Assembly (NCBI RefSeq): GCF_018614575.1
Contig: NZ_JAGGOJ010000008.1
Location: 62,001-126,000, forward strand
Direction: 5' to 3'
DNA length: 64,000 nucleotides
Source: Streptomyces sp. ISL-10
Lineage (GTDB): Bacteria; Actinomycetota; Actinomycetes; Streptomycetales; Streptomycetaceae
This document shows positions 52,108 to 60,224 of this stretch, piece after piece; position 1 is the stretch's first letter, and every line of letters begins with the position of its first letter. The notes beneath the pieces were generated by a model. It was not told where the DNA came from. It searched no databases and saw nothing but the letters and a program-made list of their open reading frames with translations. Made by a program: the position numbers and the translations under genes.

Positions 52108-52800
52108 TTATGGAGGAAAGCCTTCCGTTCGACGAACCGGCGTGCGATCGCGCGCCGTTGCAGGCTGCCGCGGATCAGCCCTGTCTGCGGTACGGTCCCG
52201 GGCCATCCGGTACTCGCGCTTGAACGCCTTGGCGAACGCGAACTCCGAGGTACATCCCGTGCGCTGGGCGGCCTGCGCAGAGGGGAGTCGTCGGCCCGCA
52301 GCAGGGAACCCGCCGCCTTCATGCGCCACCACGCCGGAACGGCCGGCGGAGGCCGGCCGACCACCGCGGTGAAACGGCGGGCGAACGCGGCACGGGGCAA
52401 CCCCGCGCGGGTGCCCAGCTCCTCCACCGTCCAGGCCCGGGCCGGCTCGCCGTGGACGGCCTGGAGGGCGGCGGTGACGGCTGGGTCGCGCAGGGCCGCG
52501 GCCCAGCCCCTCGGTGTTCTGCCGCTCGCCGAGCCACCAATTGCGCTGCAGGTACAACAGCAGCGTGTTCAGCAGCGCGGGGACGAGCGCGTCGGAGCCC
52601 GGCTGCGGTGACTCCAGCCCCTCCCCAGCGGATCGATTGCCGTCCGCAAAGAGGCGTACGTTCCGATGCGCGCCGGGATGTGGATGACATCCGGCAGGTC
52701 GCTGAGTAGCGGATGCGACCGCGCCCTGCTCAATTGACAGGCGCCGCACAGCAGGAGGCTCGCCGGCCGTCCGTTCGCCGGGCCGGGGCCGGGGCCGGGG
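52108..52800 (-). pseudogene. AraC-family regulator with cupin domain, several frameshifts
   Basis: Pieces in order along the minus strand: LLLCGACQLSRARSHPLLSD and LPDVIHIPARIG (cupin_6-type sensor), then in other frames PGSDALVPALLNTLLLYLQR, WTVEELGTRAGLPRAAFARR, FTAVVGRPP and WWRMKAAGSLLRADDSPL (first helix-turn-helix region), and GCTSEFAFAKAFKREYRMA (second). At least four frame changes are needed to join them. The parts cover nearly the whole gene, so decay is by small indels. It follows a sulfatase relic without a clear gap. Confidence 0.85.
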
Positions 52801-53250
52801 CCGGGGACGGTGTCGGGCGGCCAGGTCGTCGTAGACGCGCGTCCCGGCCGCGCCGCCGGCTGACATGCAGGCAGCCGTCGTGGAGTTCGAGGTCGTCGAA
52901 GCCGAACCTCGCCCGCTCCGGCCAGACGGGCGACTACCCCGCACACGTGGTCCGGTAGCCCGCCTCCCGGAAGGCCCCGGCCGGCGTGGTGCGGTACGAC
53001 GTCCACGGCACGCCGTCCTCGTACCCCGACGCGACCGTGCCGGGTCTGCCGGAGCCCGGTGTGCAGCGCCGCCCGCGCGGGCACGCACGTGGGGATCGCC
53101 GAGTACGCGCCTCTGAACCGGACGCCCTGTCCGGCGAGCTCGTCGAGGTGGGGCGTACGGACCATGGGGTGCCCGCCCTGCGGACAGGCAGTCCCCGCGC
53201 CACTGGTCGACGCAGACGAGCACGATGTCGCTGTGCGCACACGGTCACTT
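52800..53250 (-). pseudogene. Sulfatase N-terminal fragment
   Basis: HSDIVLVCVDQWRGDCLS opens the relic. After a frame change comes GHPMVRTPHLDELAGQGVRF, then the sulfatase active-site signature in AIPTCVPARAALHTGL (C-x-P-x-R, whose Cys becomes formylglycine). After another shift come GYEDGVPWTSYRTTPAGAFR and RFGFDDLELHDGCLHVS. About 130 of the normal 450-500 residues remain, in at least three frames, and the C-terminal part has been replaced by the AraC relic. Confidence 0.85.
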
Positions 53251-53363
53251 CCGTCCGCCGCTCTCGCAGGATCGGACCGGCTCACGAACCTCGCGATTCC
53301 GTCCGTCGCCGACCCCGGTCGAGGCGCCTGCACACAAGCCCACCGGCTCATGCGCTCCGTCCC

Positions 53364-53425
53364 GAGGGACCGAGGGACCGAGTGACCGAGTGACCGAGTG
53401 ACCGCGGGACGGGGGACCGGGGGAC
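53364..53425. repeat. 8-9 bp slippage repeat GACCGAGN
   Basis: A run of GGGACCGA and GTGACCGA units followed by GGGGGACC units upstream of the hydrolase gene. Non-coding simple repeat. Confidence 0.75.
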
Positions 53426-53538
53426 GGGCGGCCTGGGACCGGCCTCGGCCCAGGCCGGCGGAGCGCCCTGAGCTGCATATCGCGGGGCACGGGGGCTACC
53501 CGTAGCGGGATGGACGAAACGGTAGATGGAGGGAGAGG

Positions 53539-54225
53539 GTGGCGGTGGTCTCGGAAGCGGTTTCGGAAGCGGTTGCGATTCCTGCCGACGGATCGGTGAT
53601 CGCCGGTGACCTGGTGATTCCCCCGCACGCCCGGGGGATGGTGCTCTTCGCGCACGGCAGCGGCAGCTCCCGGCACAGCCCGCGCAACAGAGCCGTGGCC
53701 GCCTCCCTGCGGAACGCCGGCCTGGGGACCTTGCTGATGGACCTGCTCACCGAGGACGAGGAGCGGGTGGACGCGGTGACGGCCGAGCACCGCTTCGACA
53801 TCGGCCTGCTGGCACGGCGTCTGGAGGCGGCGGTCGACTGGCTCGGCGCGCACCCGGCCGCCGCCGAGCTGCCGGTGGGTCTGTTCGGCGCCAGCACAGG
53901 GGCGGCTGCGGCGCTCGTCGCGGCGGCGGAACGGCCCGTGCGTGTGCAGTCCGTGGTCTCCCGCGGAGGCCGCCCCGACCTGGCCGGCGACGTGCTGGGC
54001 CGGGTGCAGGCACCCGTGCTGCTGATCGTGGGCGGTGATGACAGGGAGGTGCTGCGGATGAACCATGATGCGGCCGCACAACTGCGTACGCCGCACCGGC
54101 TGCATGTGGTGCCCGGGGCCACGCACCTCTTCGAGGAGCCCGGCGCACTGGAGGAAGTGGCCGATGTGTCGTGCGACTGGTTCCTCCGGCCGGGGGCCGC
54201 CGCACCCGAGGACGCGGGGCGGTGA
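53539..54225 (+). CDS. Dienelactone-hydrolase-like alpha/beta hydrolase
   Basis: 228 residues from a GTG at 53539 with GGAGG upstream. It shows ADGSVIAGDLVIPPHARGMV, LFAHGSGSSRHSPRNRAVA, the nucleophile elbow GLFGASTGAAAALVAAAERP with Ser, Asp in LIVGGDDREVLRMNHD and His in VVPGATHLFEEPGALEEVAD. The family is often encoded beside phosphoribosyltransferases; one with that fold is at 61553, but not adjacent. The substrate is unknown. Confidence 0.9.
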   Translation: MAVVSEAVSEAVAIPADGSVIAGDLVIPPHARGMVLFAHGSGSSRHSPRNRAVAASLRNAGLGTLLMDLLTEDEERVDAVTAEHRFDIGLLARRLEAAVDWLGAHPAAAELPVGLFGASTGAAAALVAAAERPVRVQSVVSRGGRPDLAGDVLGRVQAPVLLIVGGDDREVLRMNHDAAAQLRTPHRLHVVPGATHLFEEPGALEEVADVSCDWFLRPGAAAPEDAGR

Positions 54226-54239
54226 GCCCGGGCGCGCCC

Positions 54240-54504
54240 GGCGGCCCGCGCGCCGGGTCCGGTCAATCCACTCGGACAGGTGCCCCGCGTGTCTGCCGTC
54301 GTGTGTCGCCAGGTGCACGAACTGATCCACGTACTCCAGAAGTCCCCGTCGCCACGCGGCGACCTGAACGGCCGGTAGTCGCCCGTCGAGGACACCCGAA
54401 GCACGCCCCGCCCCGGCGCGGAGGTCGAGGAGACTTCGCTGGTGCTTCGGCGCCTTTGTGACGGCGCTCGGTGCCACGGGGGCCGACGGGGCCGGGGCCG
54501 TCAC
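54240..54504 (-). pseudogene. Possible DinB-superfamily C-terminal fragment
   Basis: A short frame reads AVQVAAWRRGLLEYVDQFVH, LATHDGRHAGHLSEWIDRT. The spaced His residues resemble the last helices of DinB-type metal-binding proteins. The N-terminal part is missing and the frame is not protein-like beyond it. Weak assignment. Confidence 0.28.
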
Positions 54505-54539
54505 GGCGGCTGGCAGACCGGGTGGCGGCGCCCCGGGCG

Positions 54540-55220
54540 TCAGGTGGCGGTGGTGCGGCGCTGTTCGTCGCTGTTCCGGCGGAGCCGGTCGGTCTGACGG
54601 GTGATCCCGTCGATCCGGGCGGCGAGGTCGGGGTGGTTGTGGCGCAGATGCGGGCGGGCGTCGGCCAGCGGTCCGACCAGGCTGGCGGCGTCATCGTCCG
54701 CCAGAGCGCTGACGAGCAGCGAGAGCGGCGTGCGTGCCTGGCGGGGGAGGTCGGTGAGGGCGGTGATCTGCCCGGCGAGCTGGCGCAGGTCCGCCGCGTT
54801 GTCCCGGGCCCAGGCGGTGACGCTGCGGTTGGCGGCGCGCCGGTCGCGGGTGGCCTTCACGCGCTCTTCGCCGGTGCTGCCCGCGGCACCGGGACGCAGA
54901 CGCAGATAGCGGCGCTCGGCCGCCTGCCGGCTCGTGACGCCGAGGGGCTCGGCGAGATCGGCCCAGCTCGCGCCCGCTCGGCGGGCCGCCTCGATGAGCG
55001 CCGGTTCCCAGCCGGCGAGCCGATTGCGGACCTCGCGCAGGAGCAACAGCGTGGCGAGGGCCTGCTCCGCGCTCGTCGCGGTGGTGTCCGACGCGTCCCG
55101 GCCGTCGCCGTCCGGGGCGGCGTGGGCGGCGCGGACGGCCTGATCGATGACGCCGAGCGCGGATGCGGCGGCAAGGAAGGAAGCGGGGGCGGGCCTGTTC
55201 GGCCGGTCGACTGCTGGCAC
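54540..55220 (-). CDS. rheA: HSP18 transcriptional regulator RheA
   Basis: 226 residues from a GTG at 55220 with GGAGGAG upstream. It is helical, with a DNA-binding-like segment at about residues 75-105 (AGASWADLAEPLGVTSRQAA) and a long charged C-terminal half. It is divergent from an Hsp20-family gene across 128 bp that contain an exact copy of the operator described for S. albus RheA, TGTCATC-N5-GATGACA. In S. albus RheA represses hsp18 at normal temperature and changes conformation on heating. Size, arrangement and operator all agree. Confidence 0.88.
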   Translation of the reverse strand: MPAVDRPNRPAPASFLAAASALGVIDQAVRAAHAAPDGDGRDASDTTATSAEQALATLLLLREVRNRLAGWEPALIEAARRAGASWADLAEPLGVTSRQAAERRYLRLRPGAAGSTGEERVKATRDRRAANRSVTAWARDNAADLRQLAGQITALTDLPRQARTPLSLLVSALADDDAASLVGPLADARPHLRHNHPDLAARIDGITRQTDRLRRNSDEQRRTTAT

Positions 55221-55237
55221 GGGGCTCTCCTCCGAGT

Positions 55238-55282
55238 TGTCACCCTTTCGATGACTTCTTTCTTGTCATCCTTTGGATGACA
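55238..55282. promoter_or_regulatory. Tandem RheA operators between rheA and hsp18
   Basis: 55264-55282 is a perfect inverted repeat, TGTCATCC-TTT-GGATGACA. 55238-55256, TGTCACCC-TTT-CGATGACT, is a degenerate copy 26 bp upstream. The perfect site overlaps the probable hsp18 promoter; the degenerate one lies nearer rheA. Confidence 0.88.
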
Positions 55283-55348
55283 TGTTACAACAGGAGAGAG
55301 GTGAAGCGCATTGGCACATTTGCCCGTCACGACTGGAGGTGTTCCACC

Positions 55349-55786
55349 ATGTTGATGCGCACCGATCCCTTCCGTGAGCTCGACCGTCTCAGCCAGCAGC
55401 TCCTCGGCACACCCGGCACCTGGTCCAGGCCGTCGGCGATGCCCATGGACGCTTTCCGGGAGGGTGACGAGTACGTCATCGCCTTCGATCTGCCCGGTCT
55501 CTCGTCCGACGCGATCGACATCGACGTCGAGCGGCACATGCTGACGGTCAGGGCCGAGCGGCGCCCGGTCCAGAAGGCGGAGGACGTGCAGATGGAGCTG
55601 TCCGAGCGCCCGCTGGGCATCTTCTCCCGGCAGGTCATGCTCGCCGACACGCTCGACACCGAGCACATCAAGGCGGACTACGACGCCGGTGTGCTGACGC
55701 TGCGCATCCCGATCGCCGAGCGGGCCAAGCCCCGCAAGATCGCCATCGGCGGCGCGAGCGCCGACGTCAAGCAGATCAGCGACTGA
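55349..55786 (+). CDS. hsp18: Small heat-shock protein HSP18 (Hsp20/alpha-crystallin)
   Basis: 145 residues; ATG with GGAGG nine bases upstream. The opening LMRTDPFRELDRLSQQLLG is typical of actinobacterial Hsp18, the alpha-crystallin domain runs from about residue 40 (VIAFDLPGLSSDAIDIDVER, GIFSRQVMLADTLDTEHIKA) and the C-terminus has GVLTLRIPIAERAKPRKIAI. It is an ATP-independent holdase that protects unfolding proteins. Expression is expected to be heat-induced through RheA. Confidence 0.95.
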   Translation: MLMRTDPFRELDRLSQQLLGTPGTWSRPSAMPMDAFREGDEYVIAFDLPGLSSDAIDIDVERHMLTVRAERRPVQKAEDVQMELSERPLGIFSRQVMLADTLDTEHIKADYDAGVLTLRIPIAERAKPRKIAIGGASADVKQISD

Positions 55787-55887
55787 CGCACGCCCGTCGG
55801 CAGAGCGCGGAGGACGGGGCAAGCGATCTCCCCCTCCCCGGCCCCGCCCTCCGCTCCGCATGACGCCGCGCCGGAAAGGGGACAGCG

Positions 55888-56286
55888 GTGGTGCACATGC
55901 GTTGGGAGGCGTTCCTGGAATCGGTTCAGGAGCGCGGAGAATATCCTTCGAGGTCCGAGGCCGAACGGGCTGCCCGCGTGGTCCTCGCCCTGCTGGGCGC
56001 TCATCTGGTGGGCGAGGAGCGGTCCGAGCTGGCCGCCTGCCTGCCGGAGACATACGCCCTGATCCTGCTCAATCCGCTGCGGGCCGCCGAACCGCTCGAT
56101 CCCGACCGGTTCGTCCGGGCCACGGCGGCATGGATCGACGGAGCCACCGAGGAGACCGCCAAGTGGGATGCCAGTGCTGTCCTCAGCGTGGTGGCAGACG
56201 CCGCCGGTGACGAGCTCATGGGCAGGTTGCTGCTCCAGCTCCCGCCGGGCTACGACCTGCTCTTCGGCCGCCCCCAGCCCACCTGA
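55888..56286 (+). CDS. DUF2267 domain protein
   Basis: 132 residues from a GTG at 55888 (a second GTG and an ATG follow within ten bases). It shows FLESVQERGEYPSRSEAERA, ARVVLALLGAHLVGEERSEL and RPLLQLPPGYDLLF-like ending (LLLQLPPGYDLLFGRPQP). DUF2267 proteins are short helical proteins found beside stress genes in actinomycetes. It follows hsp18 by 101 bp on the same strand, so it may be part of the same heat or stress response (inference). Confidence 0.88.
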   Translation: MVHMRWEAFLESVQERGEYPSRSEAERAARVVLALLGAHLVGEERSELAACLPETYALILLNPLRAAEPLDPDRFVRATAAWIDGATEETAKWDASAVLSVVADAAGDELMGRLLLQLPPGYDLLFGRPQPT

Positions 56287-56417
56287 GGGCGCCGCGCAAA
56301 GGTGCGGGCCGGATCGGTCGGATCGATGGCCGAGAGGACGGCCGGACTGGAGAGACCGGCCGGCACGCGGCCCTGGAGAGGACGGGAAGAGTCATACCCG
56401 GAACGAAGGACACCGCC

Positions 56418-56750
56418 ATGACGCACATCGTTCCCCTGCATGCGATCGTCATCGCGGACGGCACACGGACCACCGTGTCCGTGACCGGAGAGCTCGACAT
56501 CGACACCGCCCCCGAGCTGCGGCAGGCCCTGGACGCGGCGCTGTCCGACGGCGCGACGCGCATCGAGGTGGACTTCAGTGGGGTGGAGTTCTGCGACTGC
56601 TCCGGCCTGAGCGTCCTCATCCAGGCACGGCGGCGGTCCCGGGAGCAGGGATGCGCTTTCCGGATCGTGGAGGTGAGGTCACCCCTGGTCCGCAGGCTTT
56701 TCCTGACCACGGGAACGCTTGCGACGCTCACCGGATCCGCCACCGGATGA
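56418..56750 (+). CDS. STAS-domain anti-sigma factor antagonist
   Basis: 110 residues. The STAS fold is clear: TTVSVTGELDIDTAPELRQA, RIEVDFSGVEFCDCSGLSVL with the phosphorylatable Ser in DCSGL, and ARRRSREQGCAFRIVEVRS. Dephosphorylated antagonists of this type bind an anti-sigma kinase and free a stress sigma factor. A matching kinase is not in the window. The PP2C phosphatase at 34800 belongs to the class that would reactivate such a protein, but a link is only inferred. Confidence 0.94.
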   Translation: MTHIVPLHAIVIADGTRTTVSVTGELDIDTAPELRQALDAALSDGATRIEVDFSGVEFCDCSGLSVLIQARRRSREQGCAFRIVEVRSPLVRRLFLTTGTLATLTGSATG

Positions 56751-56760
56751 CCCCACTGCC

Positions 56761-56801
56761 GGGGCCTTTGCCGTACGCGCCGGGGCTTTGCCGTACGCGC
56801 C
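56761..56801. repeat. 20-21 bp tandem duplication
   Basis: GGGGCCTTTGCCGTACGCG and GGGGCTTTGCCGTACGCG start two adjacent copies (56761-56781 and 56782-56801) that differ by one extra C. Intergenic, just after the STAS gene. Confidence 0.85.
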
Positions 56802-56878
56802 GGTGCGGGGTCGGCCGGCGCACCGGCGCGCACAGCGGCCTCTCGTGCGCTGAGCGCCGCCCGCGCGGACTCCGCGCG

Positions 56879-57178
56879 TCATCGCGCGTGCACGGACACG
56901 GCCGGAGCACGCCCGATCGGCGGGCTGACATCGCTCTTCGGTGCCGGCGGCGCCATGAGCACCGCGGTGAGGATCAGCCCGAGGAGAGCCACCGCCGCGA
57001 ACACCAGCGCGGCCACCCACCGCCAGTCACGCTGCCGGGGCTCGTCCTGCGTCTCGCTTCTCACCTCGCCGAACTGCCCGTTCAGCGCGTCCATGCGCGA
57101 GACGAGCTCCGGATCGTCCTGGGCGAGCCAGCGCTCGATCTCCGCGAAGGCGCGGCGGTCGTCCATCGACGGATTCAT
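56879..57178 (-). CDS. DUF3040 membrane protein
   Basis: 99 residues from an ATG at 57178 with AGGTGG upstream. The DUF3040 opening is clear (DRRAFAEIERWLAQDDPELV), followed by a charged linker and a single hydrophobic helix (WVAALVFAAVALLGLILTAV) near the C-terminus. Small proteins of this family are widespread in actinomycetes and uncharacterised. It is divergent from the gene at 57378. Confidence 0.9.
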   Translation of the reverse strand: MNPSMDDRRAFAEIERWLAQDDPELVSRMDALNGQFGEVRSETQDEPRQRDWRWVAALVFAAVALLGLILTAVLMAPPAPKSDVSPPIGRAPAVSVHAR

Positions 57179-57365
57179 TCCGACCACCTGGTTCTCGGGA
57201 ACGGGTAGTGGGAAGACCGGCTGTGAGTCCTTCGGCCCGGTGTCCGGACCTGGACAACGGATGGTGCTCCGAATCCCGAGACTACCCGCGACAGGGCCCG
57301 CGCGCCCGCGCCGGGAGCGCCCCGACTCGGCCAGGACGGACCGGGCGACGGGCGGGAGGGACGCC

Positions 57366-57371
57366 TATGCT
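57366..57371 (+). promoter_or_regulatory. -10 box TATGCT placed for a leaderless transcript
   Basis: TATGCT ends six bases before the ATG at 57378. Confidence 0.5.
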
Positions 57372-57377
57372 CCCGCC

Positions 57378-57743
57378 ATGCAGCAGAGCGAGGTACTCCG
57401 GCATGTGATCGGCATTCTCACCCAGGCCTGTGAATGGCAGCGGCTGCTGGAGGAGGACGTGGCACGCGATGACATCGACAAGGAGGCGGACGTCGTCACC
57501 GCCCTCCTGAACGAGACGCTGCCCAGCGTCCGCGTGCCCTCGGATGCGAACGCCGTCGAGATCGCCCAGATCATCGGGCAGGAGCTCGGAGACGCGATCC
57601 AGCAGCTCGCCGGAGCGTTCACCGTCGCCTTCGTGACCTTGGCCGAGGTGCACGACGCGGGCCGGCAGGATGTCACCTCCGCCGACGTCCTGCGCGAGCT
57701 CGCACTGCGGGCCGAAGGGTTCGACGACACGGACGACGCATGA
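57378..57743 (+). CDS. Hypothetical helical protein (121 residues)
   Basis: The start has a leaderless-type promoter. The protein is acidic and helical: SEVLRHVIGILTQACEWQRL, LLNETLPSVRVPSDANAVEI, GQELGDAIQQLAGAFTVAFV. It has no membrane segment, signal peptide or known motif. I do not recognise the family. It lies 223 bp upstream of the YbdK-type gene on the same strand. Confidence 0.75.
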   Translation: MQQSEVLRHVIGILTQACEWQRLLEEDVARDDIDKEADVVTALLNETLPSVRVPSDANAVEIAQIIGQELGDAIQQLAGAFTVAFVTLAEVHDAGRQDVTSADVLRELALRAEGFDDTDDA

Positions 57744-57966
57744 GACCTGGGTGCCAGGAGCCTGTCTGGGCGAGGCTGTCACCAGGCACGGCGGACGGCG
57801 CGGGCGGTGCGGCACCGCTGTGCGGACCGGCACGCCGGGACGGGCATCAGGTGCGTTTTTGAGGGCAAAGGGATTACACCGGATACGCCGCGACGAGTGC
57901 GGCGCGGCCTGGTGCCGCTCCCGGGAGGCGGGCCGAACTGCCCCGCCTGCCAGAAGGGCAGTGATC

Positions 57967-59055
57967 GTGCGCAGTGTCGGAGTGGAGGAGGAACTCCTGC
58001 TCGTGGACGTCGCCTCCGGTGAACCGCGAGCGCTGTCCCACGCCGTACTGGCCGCTTCACACGCGGCCGGAGGCGAGAAGGACGCCTTCATGGCGGAGCT
58101 GCAGCGTCAGCAGCTGGAATTCGCCACCCGGCCGCAGACGGACATGGGCGAACTGGCGAAGGACATCATCCGCTGGCGGGCCGAGGCCATGCGCCGCGCG
58201 GAGAACCTGGGTGCAGGCGTGGCCGCGCTGGCGACCTCCCCGCTCCCCGTCGATCCGGTCATCGCGGGCGGCGAGCGGTACCAGTGGATGGAGGAGCAGT
58301 ACGGACTCACCACCCAGGAACAGCTCACCTGCGGCTGCCACGTCCATGTGTCGGTGGAGTCCGACGAGGAAGGCGTCGCCGTTCTCGACCGGATCCGTCC
58401 TTGGCTGTCCATCCTGCTCGCGCTGAGTGCCAACTCCCCGTTCTGGCAAGGGCGGGACAGCCGCTACCACAGCTATCGCAGCCGGGTCTGGGGACGGTGG
58501 CCGTCGGCCGGACCGGTGGAGATCTTCGGTTCCGCGGACCGGTACCACGAGCAGGTGCGGTCCATGATCAGCACAGGGGTGCTCCGCGACGAGGGGATGA
58601 TCTACTTCGACGCGCGGCTCTCGCGCAACTACCCCACGGTCGAGGTCCGCGTCGCGGACGTCTGCCTGGACCCGGCCACGACGGTCCTCCTCGCCACGCT
58701 CGTGCGGGGCCTGGTGGAGACCGCCGCCCGCCAGTGGCGGGCCGGTGAGCCCCCTTCGTGCCACAGCGTGGGCATGCTGCGGCTGGCCGCGTGGCGCGCG
58801 GGCCGCTCCGGTCTGGAGGACCAGCTCGTCCACCCGGCCACCATGCGGCCCGCACCGGCCGAAGTGGTGGTCCGGGCACTGTTCGAGCATGTACGCGACG
58901 CCCTGGAGGACACCGGTGACCTGCCGCACGCGAAGGCGGCTCTGGCCGACGTGCTCAGGCACGGTACGGGCTCACGCGCCCAGCGGCAGATGCTGGCCCG
59001 CACGGGAAGCCTGCGGACGATGGTCGCCGAATGCGTACGCCTGACCTGTGCGTGA
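57967..59055 (+). CDS. Carboxylate-amine ligase, YbdK/GCS2 family (paralogue 2)
   Basis: About 362 residues from a GTG at 57967 with AAGGG eight bases upstream; a GTG at 57961 is possible. It shows RSVGVEEELLLVDVASGE, LQRQQLEFATRPQTDM, CGCHVHVSVESDEEGVAVLD, LLALSANSPFWQGRDSRYHS and VEVRVADVCLDPATTVLLAT. The glutamate-cysteine ligase fold and ATP-grasp-like residues are conserved. It is a distinct branch from the copy at 27095. It converges on an EgtC-like amidohydrolase gene, the type of partner found in ergothioneine pathways, but egtB and egtD are absent here. Confidence 0.93.
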   Translation: MRSVGVEEELLLVDVASGEPRALSHAVLAASHAAGGEKDAFMAELQRQQLEFATRPQTDMGELAKDIIRWRAEAMRRAENLGAGVAALATSPLPVDPVIAGGERYQWMEEQYGLTTQEQLTCGCHVHVSVESDEEGVAVLDRIRPWLSILLALSANSPFWQGRDSRYHSYRSRVWGRWPSAGPVEIFGSADRYHEQVRSMISTGVLRDEGMIYFDARLSRNYPTVEVRVADVCLDPATTVLLATLVRGLVETAARQWRAGEPPSCHSVGMLRLAAWRAGRSGLEDQLVHPATMRPAPAEVVVRALFEHVRDALEDTGDLPHAKAALADVLRHGTGSRAQRQMLARTGSLRTMVAECVRLTCA

Positions 59056-59201
59056 GGTGGCCGTCGCGGCGCGGCCCGTGACGTCACCGAAAACGGCATG
59101 GTCCGGTGGGGTGGGGGCGTCGCCCGTGCGGCGGTCCGGTGATGTCACCGTAGGGCGTGGTCCGCTGACGTGCGGGCGTCGCCGCGCGGTGTGCTCGGGC
59201 G

Positions 59202-60065
59202 TCACCGCACCGCACGGTTCGCGCTTTCGCCGCCGTCCACCGTCGGGACGAACGGCTGCAGGAAGTCCGAGCCCCCGCGCACCAGGCCGTAACTCGACTC
59301 GGGGACCTCGTTCCACGCGCCGGGCAGGCCGCTGAGCGGCTCGGACACCACAAGTCGTGTCTCGTCGGACATCCCCTCCAGGAACGTCAGATCGGGGTGC
59401 AGCGCCCGCAGGGTCTCCACCTCGGCGCTGTAGTACAGCGACCGTGACCGGCGCTCGCTGGAGTAGCGGAAGGCCCACAGCCGATCTCCGTCGGTCACCG
59501 CGATGGTCATCTGGAGCGGGTAGTCCACGCCGATCCGGCGGCCCAGGCTCTCCACATGCCCCGCCATCCGCGCGATGGCGGCCGGCGGGTCCTGGTCGAG
59601 GCCGAAGGTCAGCGCCAGGAAGAACATGACCTCGGAGTCGGTCGACCCCTCGATGTCGGCGAACAGCTTCGGGTCGATGAGCAGGCACAGGTCCCGTCGC
59701 AGCCGGTGGAAGTCGGTGATCGCGCCGTTGTGCATCCACAGCCAGCGCCCGTGGCGGAAGGGGTGGCAGTTCGTCTGCTGGATGGCCGAACCGGTCGACG
59801 CGCGTATGTGCGCGAAGAACAGATGGGAGCGGACGTGGGCCGATATCTCGCGCAGATTGCGGTTGTTCCACGCCGGCCCGGTTTCCCTGACGACGGCCGG
59901 GGTGTCGATGCCGGGCGTGTACCAGCCGATGCCGAAACCGTCGCCGTTGGTCGTCTCGACGCCCATCTTGGAGTGCAGGCTCTGGTCGATGAGCGAGTGC
60001 GCGGGGCGGTACAGAACGGAGTCGAGGAGCACCGGGGTTCCCGAGTAGGCAAGCCATCGGCACAT
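59202..60065 (-). CDS. Class II glutamine amidotransferase-like hydrolase (EgtC/YafJ type)
   Basis: 287 residues; the ATG at 60065 follows AAGGG. The catalytic Cys is residue 2 (MCRWLAYSGTPVLLDSVLYR), exposed after Met removal as in Ntn hydrolases. GDGFGIGWYTPG, FFAHIRASTGSAIQQTNCHP and WLWMHNGAITDFHRLR form the active site. EgtC removes the glutamyl group in ergothioneine synthesis; YafJ-like relatives have unknown gamma-glutamyl substrates. It faces the YbdK-type ligase, so a gamma-glutamyl compound may be made by one and opened by the other (inference). Confidence 0.93.
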   Translation of the reverse strand: MCRWLAYSGTPVLLDSVLYRPAHSLIDQSLHSKMGVETTNGDGFGIGWYTPGIDTPAVVRETGPAWNNRNLREISAHVRSHLFFAHIRASTGSAIQQTNCHPFRHGRWLWMHNGAITDFHRLRRDLCLLIDPKLFADIEGSTDSEVMFFLALTFGLDQDPPAAIARMAGHVESLGRRIGVDYPLQMTIAVTDGDRLWAFRYSSERRSRSLYYSAEVETLRALHPDLTFLEGMSDETRLVVSEPLSGLPGAWNEVPESSYGLVRGGSDFLQPFVPTVDGGESANRAVR

Positions 60066-60224
60066 CTGGGCCCTTCCCCTCTCCGCCCGCGCCGGACGCG
60101 GGACGCGCATCGCTCCGGGCGTCCGGTCCTTCGGGCAGCCGGAGTGCCGTTGCACACGCAGGTTCCATCATCACGCGTCGTCATCGGTGATCGCCATGCG
60201 GGACCGCGGCGGCACAGGCCGTGC

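Noticed and set aside
50450..52372. A 640-codon plus-strand open frame
   Set aside because: Antisense to the subtilisin gene; repetitive Arg/Gly/Val composition, no start signal.
57967..60065. An ergothioneine cluster
   Set aside because: Only ligase-like and EgtC-like genes are present. The essential egtB and egtD homologues are missing from the window.
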